61,910 nt of DNA, taken from NCBI GenBank assembly GCA_902770195.1, contig CACXSA010000034.1, positions 1-61,910 on the forward strand, in the 5' to 3' direction. Below the pieces are notes generated by a model, which was not told the origin of the DNA, searched no databases, and saw only the letters and a program-made list of their open reading frames with translations. This document shows positions 44,045 to 51,767 of this stretch, in pieces. Position 1 is the first letter of the stretch. Each line of letters starts with the position of its first letter. The translations under genes and the position numbers were made by a program. Origin of the DNA: an uncultured Prevotellaceae bacterium. GTDB taxonomy: Bacteria; Bacteroidota; Bacteroidia; Bacteroidales; Bacteroidaceae.

Positions 44045-44327
44045 ATGATAACAAAAAAACATCAGTGAAGAACAAATATTGAGTGAATTGAAAGAAGACA
44101 TCCAGTATGTTAGGAAACAGGCAAAGAAGCTTGCTGATAACAGCTTTCGTGACATTCGAAAGCGTGGAGCATTCATTAGAGAAAATGAAGCTAAAACGAT
44201 GCCCTTTACAAGCAAGAACAATAATAAATGGTTCATCTTCATCGTCATCAACCAAACACAAAAGACACCTTGGTACTATGGCGCTTGCTGTATCATGCAC
44301 AACGGGTCGGTTCCGCTGTACACTTGA
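44045..44327 (+). pseudogene. Small gene with a frameshift in an A-tract
   Basis: ATG 44045 reads MITKKHQ and stops. The downstream frame (ISEEQILSELKEDIQYVRKQ..) stays open to 44327 and looks genuinely coding. The two join if the seven-A run at 44053-44059 had eight A's. Either a one-base deletion, or slippage/frameshifting at the A-tract, or the protein starts at TTG 44079. The C-terminal part is beta-rich (NKWFIFIVINQTQKTPWYYG). Family unknown. Confidence 0.5.
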
Positions 44328-44329
44328 AT

Positions 44330-44677
44330 TTACAAGGCTGCCGCCTTCTTTAGTTCATTTGTGATAGCCCGATTGATAAAGTCGTTGATGGTCGTTCCTG
44401 TTGAAGCAACAAAAGCAGCCACTTGAGAATGTAACTCAGACGGCATACGCAGGTTCAGTTTGCCACTATAAGGTTTTGCTGGCTCAACGCCCTCTTCCTT
44501 ACAGTAGTCCAGATAGCTTTCAATGCCGGCTTCAAAATCCTTGCGCAACTCCTCAAGAGTCTGACCTTCATACGAAATCAGTTCCTTGCTCAAACCCTGC
44601 ACTTTTCCAAACAGGCAGTTGTCCTCCTTGCTATATTCCACACTACCCTTATAACCTTTATATTCCAAATAATCCAT
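44330..44677 (-). CDS. hicB: HicB-family antitoxin
   Basis: 115 aa. The N-terminal partial RNase-H-like HicB fold (YKGSVEYSKEDNCLFGKVQGL, SYEGQTLEELRKDFEAGIESYL) and the C-terminal ribbon-helix-helix (SGKLNLRMPSELHSQVAAF.. TTINDFINRAI) bind HicA and the operator. It is 14 nt downstream of hicA. Stop converges closely (2 nt) with the frameshifted gene. Confidence 0.9.
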   Translation of the reverse strand: MDYLEYKGYKGSVEYSKEDNCLFGKVQGLSKELISYEGQTLEELRKDFEAGIESYLDYCKEEGVEPAKPYSGKLNLRMPSELHSQVAAFVASTGTTINDFINRAITNELKKAAAL

Positions 44678-44691
44678 TGTCCAATTCTCCT

Positions 44692-44952
44692 TTATTTAAT
44701 TAACCCATTATTCTTTAGATGCTGATATATCGTCTTTACCATCCACTCCTTCATAATACTACCAGGATGTGGACGATGAATATCTATGTAGCAACCCGTT
44801 GATGCATTCTTGAATCTCACGCGAGAACCTGACGTCGCACCTTTCTGATACTCGGAGTAACCAAAATGCGCTAAAAGACTCACCGTCTCCTCATAGGTGA
44901 AGTCCTTTGGCTTCTTTTTAAAGCGCTCTACCATTTTCTCTTTTGAGCCCAT
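44692..44952 (-). CDS. hicA: HicA-family toxin (mRNA interferase)
   Basis: 86 aa. Small dsRBD-like HicA fold: FTYEETVSLLAHFGYSEYQKG, ATSGSRVRF and YIDIHRPHPGSIMKEWMVKTIYQHL. The His of the classical GSH motif is Arg here; His residues remain in HRPHPG, as I recall for some Bacteroidetes variants. First gene of the toxin-antitoxin pair, with an operator-promoter upstream. Confidence 0.87.
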   Translation of the reverse strand: MGSKEKMVERFKKKPKDFTYEETVSLLAHFGYSEYQKGATSGSRVRFKNASTGCYIDIHRPHPGSIMKEWMVKTIYQHLKNNGLIK

Positions 44953-44970
44953 GACAAATTATTTTTGCGG

Positions 44971-44995
44971 CAAAGGTACTAATTCTGGTACTAAT
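44971..44995 (-). promoter_or_regulatory. hicAB promoter with paired operator repeats
   Basis: The minus-strand -7 box TACCTTTG (44971-44978) overlaps the first of two direct GGTACTAAT repeats (44975-44983, 44987-44995), one 12-nt period apart. This suits autorepression by the HicB ribbon-helix-helix. Confidence 0.7.
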
Positions 44996-45043
44996 ATCCA
45001 AGTAATTCAACTCTTTTTTTGCACTTTTTTTGTTCAATTGCAG

Positions 45044-45065
45044 TTTATTCCCCAAAGATTTTGTA
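45044..45065 (+). repeat. Direct repeat, right copy (partner 34997-35018)
   Basis: Matches the left copy over ~21 nt and ends exactly where homology to a sugar-binding protein gene begins, so it marks a recombination junction. Confidence 0.6.
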
Positions 45066-45472
45066 GTGGCAAGAAGGAATATAGTCAGGTGATGGCTGAA
45101 AGTTGGAGTATTGCCGATGGTAAGAAAGACATGAAAGACCGTCTCAGCAGCTATGGAGCAGGTGAGTGTCCGGATATGATTCTTGCGGCTACCGATAATC
45201 AGGCTCAGGGAGCCATTGAGGCGCTGGAGGAAGCTGGCATTACGAAAATGCCGATCATCACAGGTCAGGACAATACCGCCATGGCGCAGGCTAATATCAA
45301 GAACGGCAAGCAGACCATGACCATCGACAAGAACCTGAAGGAAATGGCCTATAACACGGCTATGATTGTCAACAGTCTGATATCCAATTCGCCGGTACGT
45401 ACCAGCCAAAGCATCTCCAACATTCCGGTATTCTACTCCAGCCTTATCGTTATGACGCAAGACAGCTATTAA
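45066..45472 (+). pseudogene. 3' fragment of a periplasmic sugar-binding protein gene
   Basis: The frame gives SQVMAESWSIADGKKDMKDR, CPDMILAATDNQAQGAIEAL, ITKMPIITGQDNTAMAQAN and KQTMTIDKNLKEMAYNTA, which is the C-terminal lobe of a xylose/ribose-type ABC substrate-binding protein. The N-terminal two thirds and signal peptide are missing; the sequence upstream of ~45065 is unrelated island-edge DNA. Terminator hairpins still follow. Confidence 0.78.
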
Positions 45473-45487
45473 TTGTCCAAGCTCATG

Positions 45488-45544
45488 CAGGGTTTACCCT
45501 GACTAAATAAAAATATAATAGCTGGTCACGTGTGGCCAGCTATT
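45488..45544 (+). terminator. Two hairpins after the truncated gene
   Basis: CAGGG-TTTA-CCCTG (45488-45501) and a 12-bp stem with CGTG loop, AATAGCTGGTCA/TGGCCAGCTATT (45517-45544). Probably the original terminator of the transporter gene. 45545-45657 shows nothing else. Confidence 0.7.
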
Positions 45545-45657
45545 CTGATATTCGTAAGTTTTTCGCACTATTATATTCATAATATGCCAAGGTACTGTCA
45601 CTAAGGCGATGAAGAAAAAAACAACCACGTATTGTTTGGTGAATGAAAAGATATTTG

Positions 45658-45665
45658 TACCTTTG
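45658..45665 (+). promoter_or_regulatory. Promoter -7 box TACCTTTG for the permease gene
   Basis: A perfect box, 16 nt before the first possible ATG (45682), with a TTTG about 20 nt upstream. Confidence 0.7.
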
Positions 45666-45681
45666 CATACCATAAAAGGAA

Positions 45682-46956
45682 ATGGAGATGAGAATGATGT
45701 GTAACGACTTCATGCTGTCGCTTTTGAACGTTGTCTGCGAGATGGCTCTCTATCTGTTGCTGGGATTCTTGATAGCGGGAATGCTGCACGTTTTTGTGCC
45801 GCAGAACTTTTACCGCCACCTGTCGAAAGACAACAAGTTGTCTGTGGTATGGGCTGCCCTGTTGGGTGTACCCCTGCCGCTCTGTTCGTGTGGTGTCATC
45901 CCTACTGCCATCGGACTGAGGAACGAGAAGGCATCGAAGGGTTCCATAGCCTCGTTTCTCATCGCCACGCCACAGACGGGCATAGACTCCATTCTGGCCA
46001 CCTACTCGCTGATGGGACTGGGCTTTGCCATTGTCCGCCCGGTGGCAGCACTCATCACGGGTGTTTGCGGCGGACTGTTGGTAAACCGATTGGTGGCTGA
46101 TGACGAATACGGTGCTATAGGAAACAACTCACAACCAGCAACGCAGTGCCCCACTTCGCCGCTTGGTGCTGCCAATGGCTGTCAAGTTAAAATATGGCGC
46201 GTATTAAAGTATGCCTATTACGACATGATTCGCGACATCGGCTTGCGCTTGGTATTTGGACTGATAGTGGCCGCACTGATTCAGGTGATAGTGCCCGATG
46301 AGTTTTTCTTGCAGTTCGGCAGTCAGCCCTTGTTGCAGATGATGATTATCCTCCTCATTGCCGTGCCCATGTATATCTGCTCCACAGGCAGCATTCCCAT
46401 GGCAGCGGCACTGATGATGAAGGGACTGTCGCCGGGTGCGGCACTGGTCATGCTGATGGCGGGTCCTGCTGTCAATCTGGCCAGCATTCTCGTTGTCCAT
46501 AAGAGTCTGGGCAGCCGGTTCACCTCCATCTACCTGCTTACCATCATAGGCTTTTCGATTGCCTTTGGCTTGTTGCTCAACAGCATGGGACTGGAATTGT
46601 TTTCTTCTGCCATCCATGACACGTGCTGCATGGCTGCCAGTACGCTACCCCACCCCTTCAAGATTGTTTGTGCCACATTATTAACCCTATTTATAATATT
46701 TGCATTGATGAAGAATTTATTCTGCAAGTTTACCAAGAAGCCCTTAGACCCCGACACGGTGGTTTACCGCGTTGAAGACATGCATTGCAGCCATTGCGAA
46801 GCTGCCGTTGTGCGTGCCGTAGAGAACGTGCAGGGCGTAGAGAAAGCCAAGGCCAGTGCTTCGGCCAACACGTTGACCATTAAAGGCCCTGCCACCGAAG
46901 AAGCCATTCGGAAAGCTGTTGAGGGCGCAGGCTATACGTTCAAAGGAAGAAAATAA
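45682..46956 (+). CDS. SO_0444-type Cu/Zn efflux permease with HMA domain
   Basis: 424 aa. ArsP/YraQ-type permease with ~8-10 helices and the metal-site motif LPLCSCGVIPTAIG in the first half, plus the pseudo-symmetric VPMYICSTGSIPMAAAL in the second. After a linker, a C-terminal heavy-metal-associated domain carries the CxxC metal site MHCSHCEA. Predicted export of soft metal ions. Start 45682; ATG 45688, 45694 and 45697 are alternatives. The protease gene starts 3 nt later. Confidence 0.87.
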   Translation: MEMRMMCNDFMLSLLNVVCEMALYLLLGFLIAGMLHVFVPQNFYRHLSKDNKLSVVWAALLGVPLPLCSCGVIPTAIGLRNEKASKGSIASFLIATPQTGIDSILATYSLMGLGFAIVRPVAALITGVCGGLLVNRLVADDEYGAIGNNSQPATQCPTSPLGAANGCQVKIWRVLKYAYYDMIRDIGLRLVFGLIVAALIQVIVPDEFFLQFGSQPLLQMMIILLIAVPMYICSTGSIPMAAALMMKGLSPGAALVMLMAGPAVNLASILVVHKSLGSRFTSIYLLTIIGFSIAFGLLLNSMGLELFSSAIHDTCCMAASTLPHPFKIVCATLLTLFIIFALMKNLFCKFTKKPLDPDTVVYRVEDMHCSHCEAAVVRAVENVQGVEKAKASASANTLTIKGPATEEAIRKAVEGAGYTFKGRK

Positions 46957-46959
46957 ACT

Positions 46960-49900
46960 ATGACAACTATGAAGAAATTGTTCTTGTCACTCCTGGCAAT
47001 CGCCGCCTGTGCTGCCATGCAGGCTGCTGAGGTCAACCACCAACAGGCTATGGAAAAAGCCAAAACCTTCGTGTCGCAACAATCGGGAGGACGCCGTGCT
47101 GCGGCTGACATCCAACTGAAGACGGCAGAAACGGGTATCCGCCAGTTGTATGCTTTCAATATGGAGGGCGGGGGCTACGTCATCGTGTCGGGCAGCGACC
47201 GCACCAAGGAGGTGTTGGGCTATGCGCCACAGGGAACGCTCGACGGCGACATGCCTGCCGCTATGAGGAAGCTGCTGGAAAGCTATGCCCAGCAGATTAC
47301 CGAGGCGGAGCAGAATAACGGTGACGCCGACCAGGAGGATGAGGAACAAGTCTATGCGGTGAAATACAATATTGAGCCGCTTATCAAACAGCGGTGGTCA
47401 CAGGAACCTCCTTTCAACAACCTGACCCCGATGGTCAAGGACGGCGACGAGGAGAAACATGCTCCTACGGGTTGTGTGGCAACGGCTATGGCCATGTTGA
47501 TGAAGTATTATGAGTGGCCGAAGGGAGCGACACCTATTCTTCCTGCCACCCAGCAGACTTCGGAACTGCCAGCCGTGACCTTCAACTGGGCTGCCATGGA
47601 AAATGTCTATAACGACAATTCGTCGGCAGAGTCGAACAATGCCGTAGCTCAGCTGATGCAATATTGCGGTGCTGCCTGCCATATGAAGTATTATCACAAT
47701 GTCTCGATGTCGAACTCTACCTTGATGGGCCTTGGGCTGGTGCGCTTCTTCGGATACGACAGCGACAGCATCGAGGTGACGCGACGCAGCTATCTGACGG
47801 AGTGGGAGTGGCAGTACATGATTTACGAGGAACTGGAAAAGAAACGTCCCGTCGTCTGTGGCGGCGACGGTCATCAGTTTATCATAGACGGCTATAAGCA
47901 TGGCGACTACTTTCACATCAACTGGGGATGGGCTGGTGACAAGGACGGTTTTTTCCAACTGTCGATAGGTGCGCAGTTTCCCAAGAAGACCATTCCGCAC
48001 TTCCCCTACGAAATCGTAACGGGTGTTATCCCCACGAAAACGCCCTATACCGATATCAACACGCTGAATACTACGGGATTCATGCTGACCATGGATACAC
48101 CGTCACAGCTACAGCGCACGGGCGACAGCGATTTCCCTGCCGTGAAAATCAAGATGGTGCTGCAAAACATCAACAGGCTGTCGAAGGACAACACCTACGA
48201 CGTAGGACTGGGACTCTATAAGGACAAGAAACTGCTGAAGGTGGTTGAGGTCGCCATGGGACAGCTGGTGAAATATAACACCTATCTGGAGAAGATACAG
48301 GGCACGATGACTTTCGGAAAGGGACTTGCCGACGGGCATTACGACATTTATCCCGTCAGTCGTCTGCAGGGCGCAGATAAATGGGAGCAGAACGAGGACG
48401 TCAATTCCAACTTCATCGGTGCCAACATCAGCGGCAACCAGTTGACGCTGACCTCGCATCCCCGCGAGTTGCGCCTGCAGGTGAACAGCATCAAATACTC
48501 CGGCACGCTGCAACAGGGCGGAAAGGTGACGGCTGTGATGAACATCACCAACAAGGGCGTTTATGACTTCGACGGCATCATCGCCCTGTGTGAATCGAAA
48601 GACACTACCATGACGAATGGTAATCCGTTCAAGGAGACCCCGGTTCATATTCCGGCAGGAAAGACCGTCGATGTGAACTTTGAGTTTGTGGCTGGCGAAG
48701 CCAATACCTATCAGACAGGACTGCTTCTTGAGGCATTTGTGATGGGCGACCTGGTGCCGCTGGAGATTAAGCCCGGCATAGTTCCCGATTATTATGACGA
48801 CATCGTGCTGACCAAGGCACTGACGCTGAAGAACACGGTAAAGGAGGAGCCTTACAAGAACATCAGCAAGAAATACGAAGTCGCGGGGCGTGAGCTGGAC
48901 ATGACGCTCAATCTGAAGAATCCTCATGCTGAGCACAACTATCGGGGCAAGGTGAATGTGATCATCTACAAGGAGGTAGGGTCCGGCGAGAATTTGAGCT
49001 ACGAGATACATGCCGTGTTGCCTGAAAAGGAGGTGACGATTGCTCCAGGAGCGAGCACCGACGTCAAGTTCTATTTCGACAAGCTCGAGTTTCCCAATAA
49101 GTATGATATATGGATACGGACCACTTTTGAAGGCGATGTCTCCAACGACAAAAATGAGATCTATTCGCCCGTCACTGCATTGGCAGGCATCAATGTGTAC
49201 AGGAAGAACCGCACGGTAGAATCCTGTGGCCCGAAGTCAGAATTCACCGTGCCGGAAGATGCTTTGGCCGTAGAGCTGAACAGTGCCGGCGTGAAGACCC
49301 TGACACCTAACAGTAATCCTAACTGTCTTTATTTCCTGGATGCCACGGATGCCAAGCCCGCTACCCTGGAGGGACGCAATGTCGTTCTGTCGAGCAATTC
49401 CGAGCAGACTGCCGAGCGCATCCTGCTGACCGACGGCTACGACTTCATGACACCCTGCTGGTTTACGGCCAAGAAGATTGAGTATAAGCGCACCTTTACC
49501 GATGGCGAGTATAATAACTTCACCACGCTGCTTCTGCCCTTCACAGTCCAGAAGTGCGAAGCCGGTGGCGAGGCGTTTACCCTCGAGGCGATGGAGCTGT
49601 GCTATGACCAGGCTGGCAAGGTGTATTTTACAAGCATCAAGGACATGCCGTCTGTCGGTACGCCATACATCATTCGTCTGAAGGCAGACAAGAAGCTGAG
49701 CAATGCCGTTGTTTTCTCGACACAGAATGCATACGTCTGCGACAGCGTTTACATGATGACGGCAGGCCGTTATAACATGACGGGCTCGTTCGTGAAGACA
49801 GCATACACGCAGGGCGAGACCTTCGCTTTTGCCGATGGTAAGAGTGGAAGCGTTGTTCCCAAGGGGACATCCTGCTCGCCGTTCCGCGCCTGCTTCCAGA

Positions 49901-50091
49901 CAATAGGAATGCCCATGAATTTCGAGACGCTGGCGATTGACGCCACCACCTACGGTCCTACGGCTATCGATGTTATTCGCAACGATGCCGACGACAACGC
50001 GCAGCCCTGCTATAACCTCAGTGGTCAACGCGTCCTTCACCCCCGTCGCGGTCTCTACATTCGTGGTGGTAAGAAGTTTATTGCGCACTAA
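46960..50091 (+). CDS. C10-family (streptopain/SpeB-like) cysteine protease
   Basis: 1043 aa secreted protease. Signal peptide (KKLFLSLLAIAACAAMQA), inhibitory pro-domain (YAFNMEGGGYVIVSGSDRTKEVLGY, in parts), catalytic Cys in APTGCVATAMAM, His in GDGHQFIIDGY and the Asn/Trp region FHINWGWAG. About 650 residues of beta-sandwich-like repeats follow, and the C-terminus IRGGKKFIAH resembles Bacteroidetes type IX/Por-like sorting tails only loosely. Start ATG 46960 or 46969. Probably co-transcribed with the permease. Confidence 0.9.
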   Translation: MTTMKKLFLSLLAIAACAAMQAAEVNHQQAMEKAKTFVSQQSGGRRAAADIQLKTAETGIRQLYAFNMEGGGYVIVSGSDRTKEVLGYAPQGTLDGDMPAAMRKLLESYAQQITEAEQNNGDADQEDEEQVYAVKYNIEPLIKQRWSQEPPFNNLTPMVKDGDEEKHAPTGCVATAMAMLMKYYEWPKGATPILPATQQTSELPAVTFNWAAMENVYNDNSSAESNNAVAQLMQYCGAACHMKYYHNVSMSNSTLMGLGLVRFFGYDSDSIEVTRRSYLTEWEWQYMIYEELEKKRPVVCGGDGHQFIIDGYKHGDYFHINWGWAGDKDGFFQLSIGAQFPKKTIPHFPYEIVTGVIPTKTPYTDINTLNTTGFMLTMDTPSQLQRTGDSDFPAVKIKMVLQNINRLSKDNTYDVGLGLYKDKKLLKVVEVAMGQLVKYNTYLEKIQGTMTFGKGLADGHYDIYPVSRLQGADKWEQNEDVNSNFIGANISGNQLTLTSHPRELRLQVNSIKYSGTLQQGGKVTAVMNITNKGVYDFDGIIALCESKDTTMTNGNPFKETPVHIPAGKTVDVNFEFVAGEANTYQTGLLLEAFVMGDLVPLEIKPGIVPDYYDDIVLTKALTLKNTVKEEPYKNISKKYEVAGRELDMTLNLKNPHAEHNYRGKVNVIIYKEVGSGENLSYEIHAVLPEKEVTIAPGASTDVKFYFDKLEFPNKYDIWIRTTFEGDVSNDKNEIYSPVTALAGINVYRKNRTVESCGPKSEFTVPEDALAVELNSAGVKTLTPNSNPNCLYFLDATDAKPATLEGRNVVLSSNSEQTAERILLTDGYDFMTPCWFTAKKIEYKRTFTDGEYNNFTTLLLPFTVQKCEAGGEAFTLEAMELCYDQAGKVYFTSIKDMPSVGTPYIIRLKADKKLSNAVVFSTQNAYVCDSVYMMTAGRYNMTGSFVKTAYTQGETFAFADGKSGSVVPKGTSCSPFRACFQTIGMPMNFETLAIDATTYGPTAIDVIRNDADDNAQPCYNLSGQRVLHPRRGLYIRGGKKFIAH

Positions 50092-50109
50092 AACGGAGAA
50101 ACGACGGAC

Positions 50110-50850
50110 ATGAATAGCGCAATATTCCGCAGGAATGAGTTGTTGCTGGGCGGCGAGACGATGGAGCGCATCGCCCAGAAGAGAGTGATTATCTTCGGCG
50201 TGGGCGGTGTTGGGTCGTGGTGTGCCGAAAGTCTGGTGCGCAGCGGCATCCGACAGCTGACAATCGTTGACAGCGACCGCGTGTGCATCACCAACATCAA
50301 CCGACAGCTGATGGCAACGACAAAGACTGTTGGTCAGGTAAAGGTGGAAGCCCTGAAGGAGCGTCTGCTCACCATCAATCCCAAGGCTGAGATTACGGCG
50401 CTGCAACAGATATTCTCGGAAGAGACAGCAGCGAGTTTTCAGTTGGACACTTATGACTACATCATCGATGCCATTGACTCGCTGAAGGACAAGGCGACGC
50501 TGATTTTGTTGGCTTGTCAAACACAAGCCAAACTGTTCTCGTCGATGGGTGCGGCGCTGAAGCTGGACCCCACGCGCATCAAGGTGACGGAATTCTGGAA
50601 GGTGAACGGCGACCCGCTGGCCCGTGCGCTGAGAAACAAGTTTAAGAAGGGAAAGGTATTCCCCAAGCGCAAGTTCCTGTGTGTCTATAGTGACGAACTG
50701 TTAGAAAACCGCGGATGCCCGCCTGACGATGACGAGGTGCCCTCGACTTTCAACAAGCCTCAAACCAACGGTACGCTGGCCCATATCACTGCCATCTTCG
50801 GCTTCATGCTGGCAGGTCTGGTTGTTCAGGACATAACAAAAAAAACTTAA
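50110..50850 (+). CDS. tcdA: tRNA threonylcarbamoyladenosine dehydratase
   Basis: E1-like enzyme that cyclises t6A to ct6A at position 37 of ANN-decoding tRNAs, using ATP. The Rossmann nucleotide site VIIFGVGGVGSWCAESLVRSG, TIVDSDRVCITNINRQL and YIIDAIDSLKDKATL are diagnostic of TcdA/CsdL. 246 aa, full length, 18 nt after the protease gene. Confidence 0.93.
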   Translation: MNSAIFRRNELLLGGETMERIAQKRVIIFGVGGVGSWCAESLVRSGIRQLTIVDSDRVCITNINRQLMATTKTVGQVKVEALKERLLTINPKAEITALQQIFSEETAASFQLDTYDYIIDAIDSLKDKATLILLACQTQAKLFSSMGAALKLDPTRIKVTEFWKVNGDPLARALRNKFKKGKVFPKRKFLCVYSDELLENRGCPPDDDEVPSTFNKPQTNGTLAHITAIFGFMLAGLVVQDITKKT

Positions 50851-50898
50851 AAACAAATAAACTATGCATCGTAACACGGCAGTTTATGGTTTATTTGC

Positions 50899-50906
50899 TA
50901 CTTTTG
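50899..50906 (+). promoter_or_regulatory. Promoter -7 box TACTTTTG next to the start codon
   Basis: A perfect box only 6 nt before the ATG at 50913, another near-leaderless arrangement. Confidence 0.6.
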
Positions 50907-50912
50907 TACCCG

Positions 50913-51758
50913 ATGAGACAGCTATTGACAGGAACATTACGATTCCTCGCCCCACTCCTGCTCGCCTTGTTCACGGTGCTGCCGGCTCAGGCCCAGGATG
51001 ACGACGATGACGACATTGCCTACTCGTTGAAACTGAACGAGGTGGTGGTGCTGGCCGACGGTATGACCTTCGAGGAATACCTGCTGAAACAGGTGCTGGA
51101 ACATGCCAAGCCCCTCAAGGCACATGTACAGACGCTGCGCTATTCGGTGACCTGTCAGCTGGAGAAAGACATCGACCTGACCAAGTTTCCACACCGCAGG
51201 ACCATCACCTTTGCTGCCCGGCTGGCAGGCTACGGACAGATACTGAGTGCGCTAAGAGAGCACAAGCACTTCGGCATCACGATGGCTGAGGACATCCTGT
51301 ACCACAACGGAAAGATTACAGCATCGAACATCCGGATGGTGGAGAAAAAGCAGGAGCTGACACCCAAGCAGGAAGCCTCGTTCCTGAAGCACGACGGCAT
51401 GATGAGTGCCAACGTCTATGACACGTTCTACAAGAAAGTGCGCGAGAAGGTGAAGGAGCTGCAGAAGAAATACAAGAAGAAACAGGAAACGGGCATGGAG
51501 TACAGCGGCAGCTATACAGCAGGCAACAGGACCTATTATGTGGTGAAGCTGGAAAACATGCGCGTGCACATTGCTGACGGCTGTTGGCAGATAGCCCGCA
51601 TCAGCTATAGCGAAGGACAGAACCGTATGCAATACGAGTTCAAGGAGATAAAGCCCAACCTCTTCCTGGCGAGTCAGGGAACCGCCAAGTTCTACCTCGA
51701 CAAAGAGAAATGGCCCAAAGGATATATCTCCATGAAAATGAACTATACTTATCATTAA
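50913..51758 (+). CDS. Unknown secreted protein, 281 aa
   Basis: Start at ATG 50913 (the frame is open from 50886, but that part contains the promoter). Signal peptide MRQLLTGTLRFLAPLLLALFTVLPAQAQ, a poly-Asp run after the cleavage site, then a mixed domain with FEEYLLKQVLEHAKPL, RRTITFAARLAGYGQ and a lysine-rich helix KVKELQKKYKKKQE. The first part faintly recalls the N-terminal region of DUF5686-type proteins. Not recognised. RelA follows after 9 nt. Confidence 0.7.
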   Translation: MRQLLTGTLRFLAPLLLALFTVLPAQAQDDDDDDIAYSLKLNEVVVLADGMTFEEYLLKQVLEHAKPLKAHVQTLRYSVTCQLEKDIDLTKFPHRRTITFAARLAGYGQILSALREHKHFGITMAEDILYHNGKITASNIRMVEKKQELTPKQEASFLKHDGMMSANVYDTFYKKVREKVKELQKKYKKKQETGMEYSGSYTAGNRTYYVVKLENMRVHIADGCWQIARISYSEGQNRMQYEFKEIKPNLFLASQGTAKFYLDKEKWPKGYISMKMNYTYH

Positions 51759-51767
51759 ACCATAATC

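Noticed and set aside
44897-45065. Upstream part of the open frame of the sugar-binding protein fragment
   Set aside because: It overlaps hicA antisense and the hicAB promoter; homology begins only at about 45066.
49237-50526. 429-aa minus-strand open frame
   Set aside because: Antisense to the C10 protease and tcdA; no family motif and no promoter.
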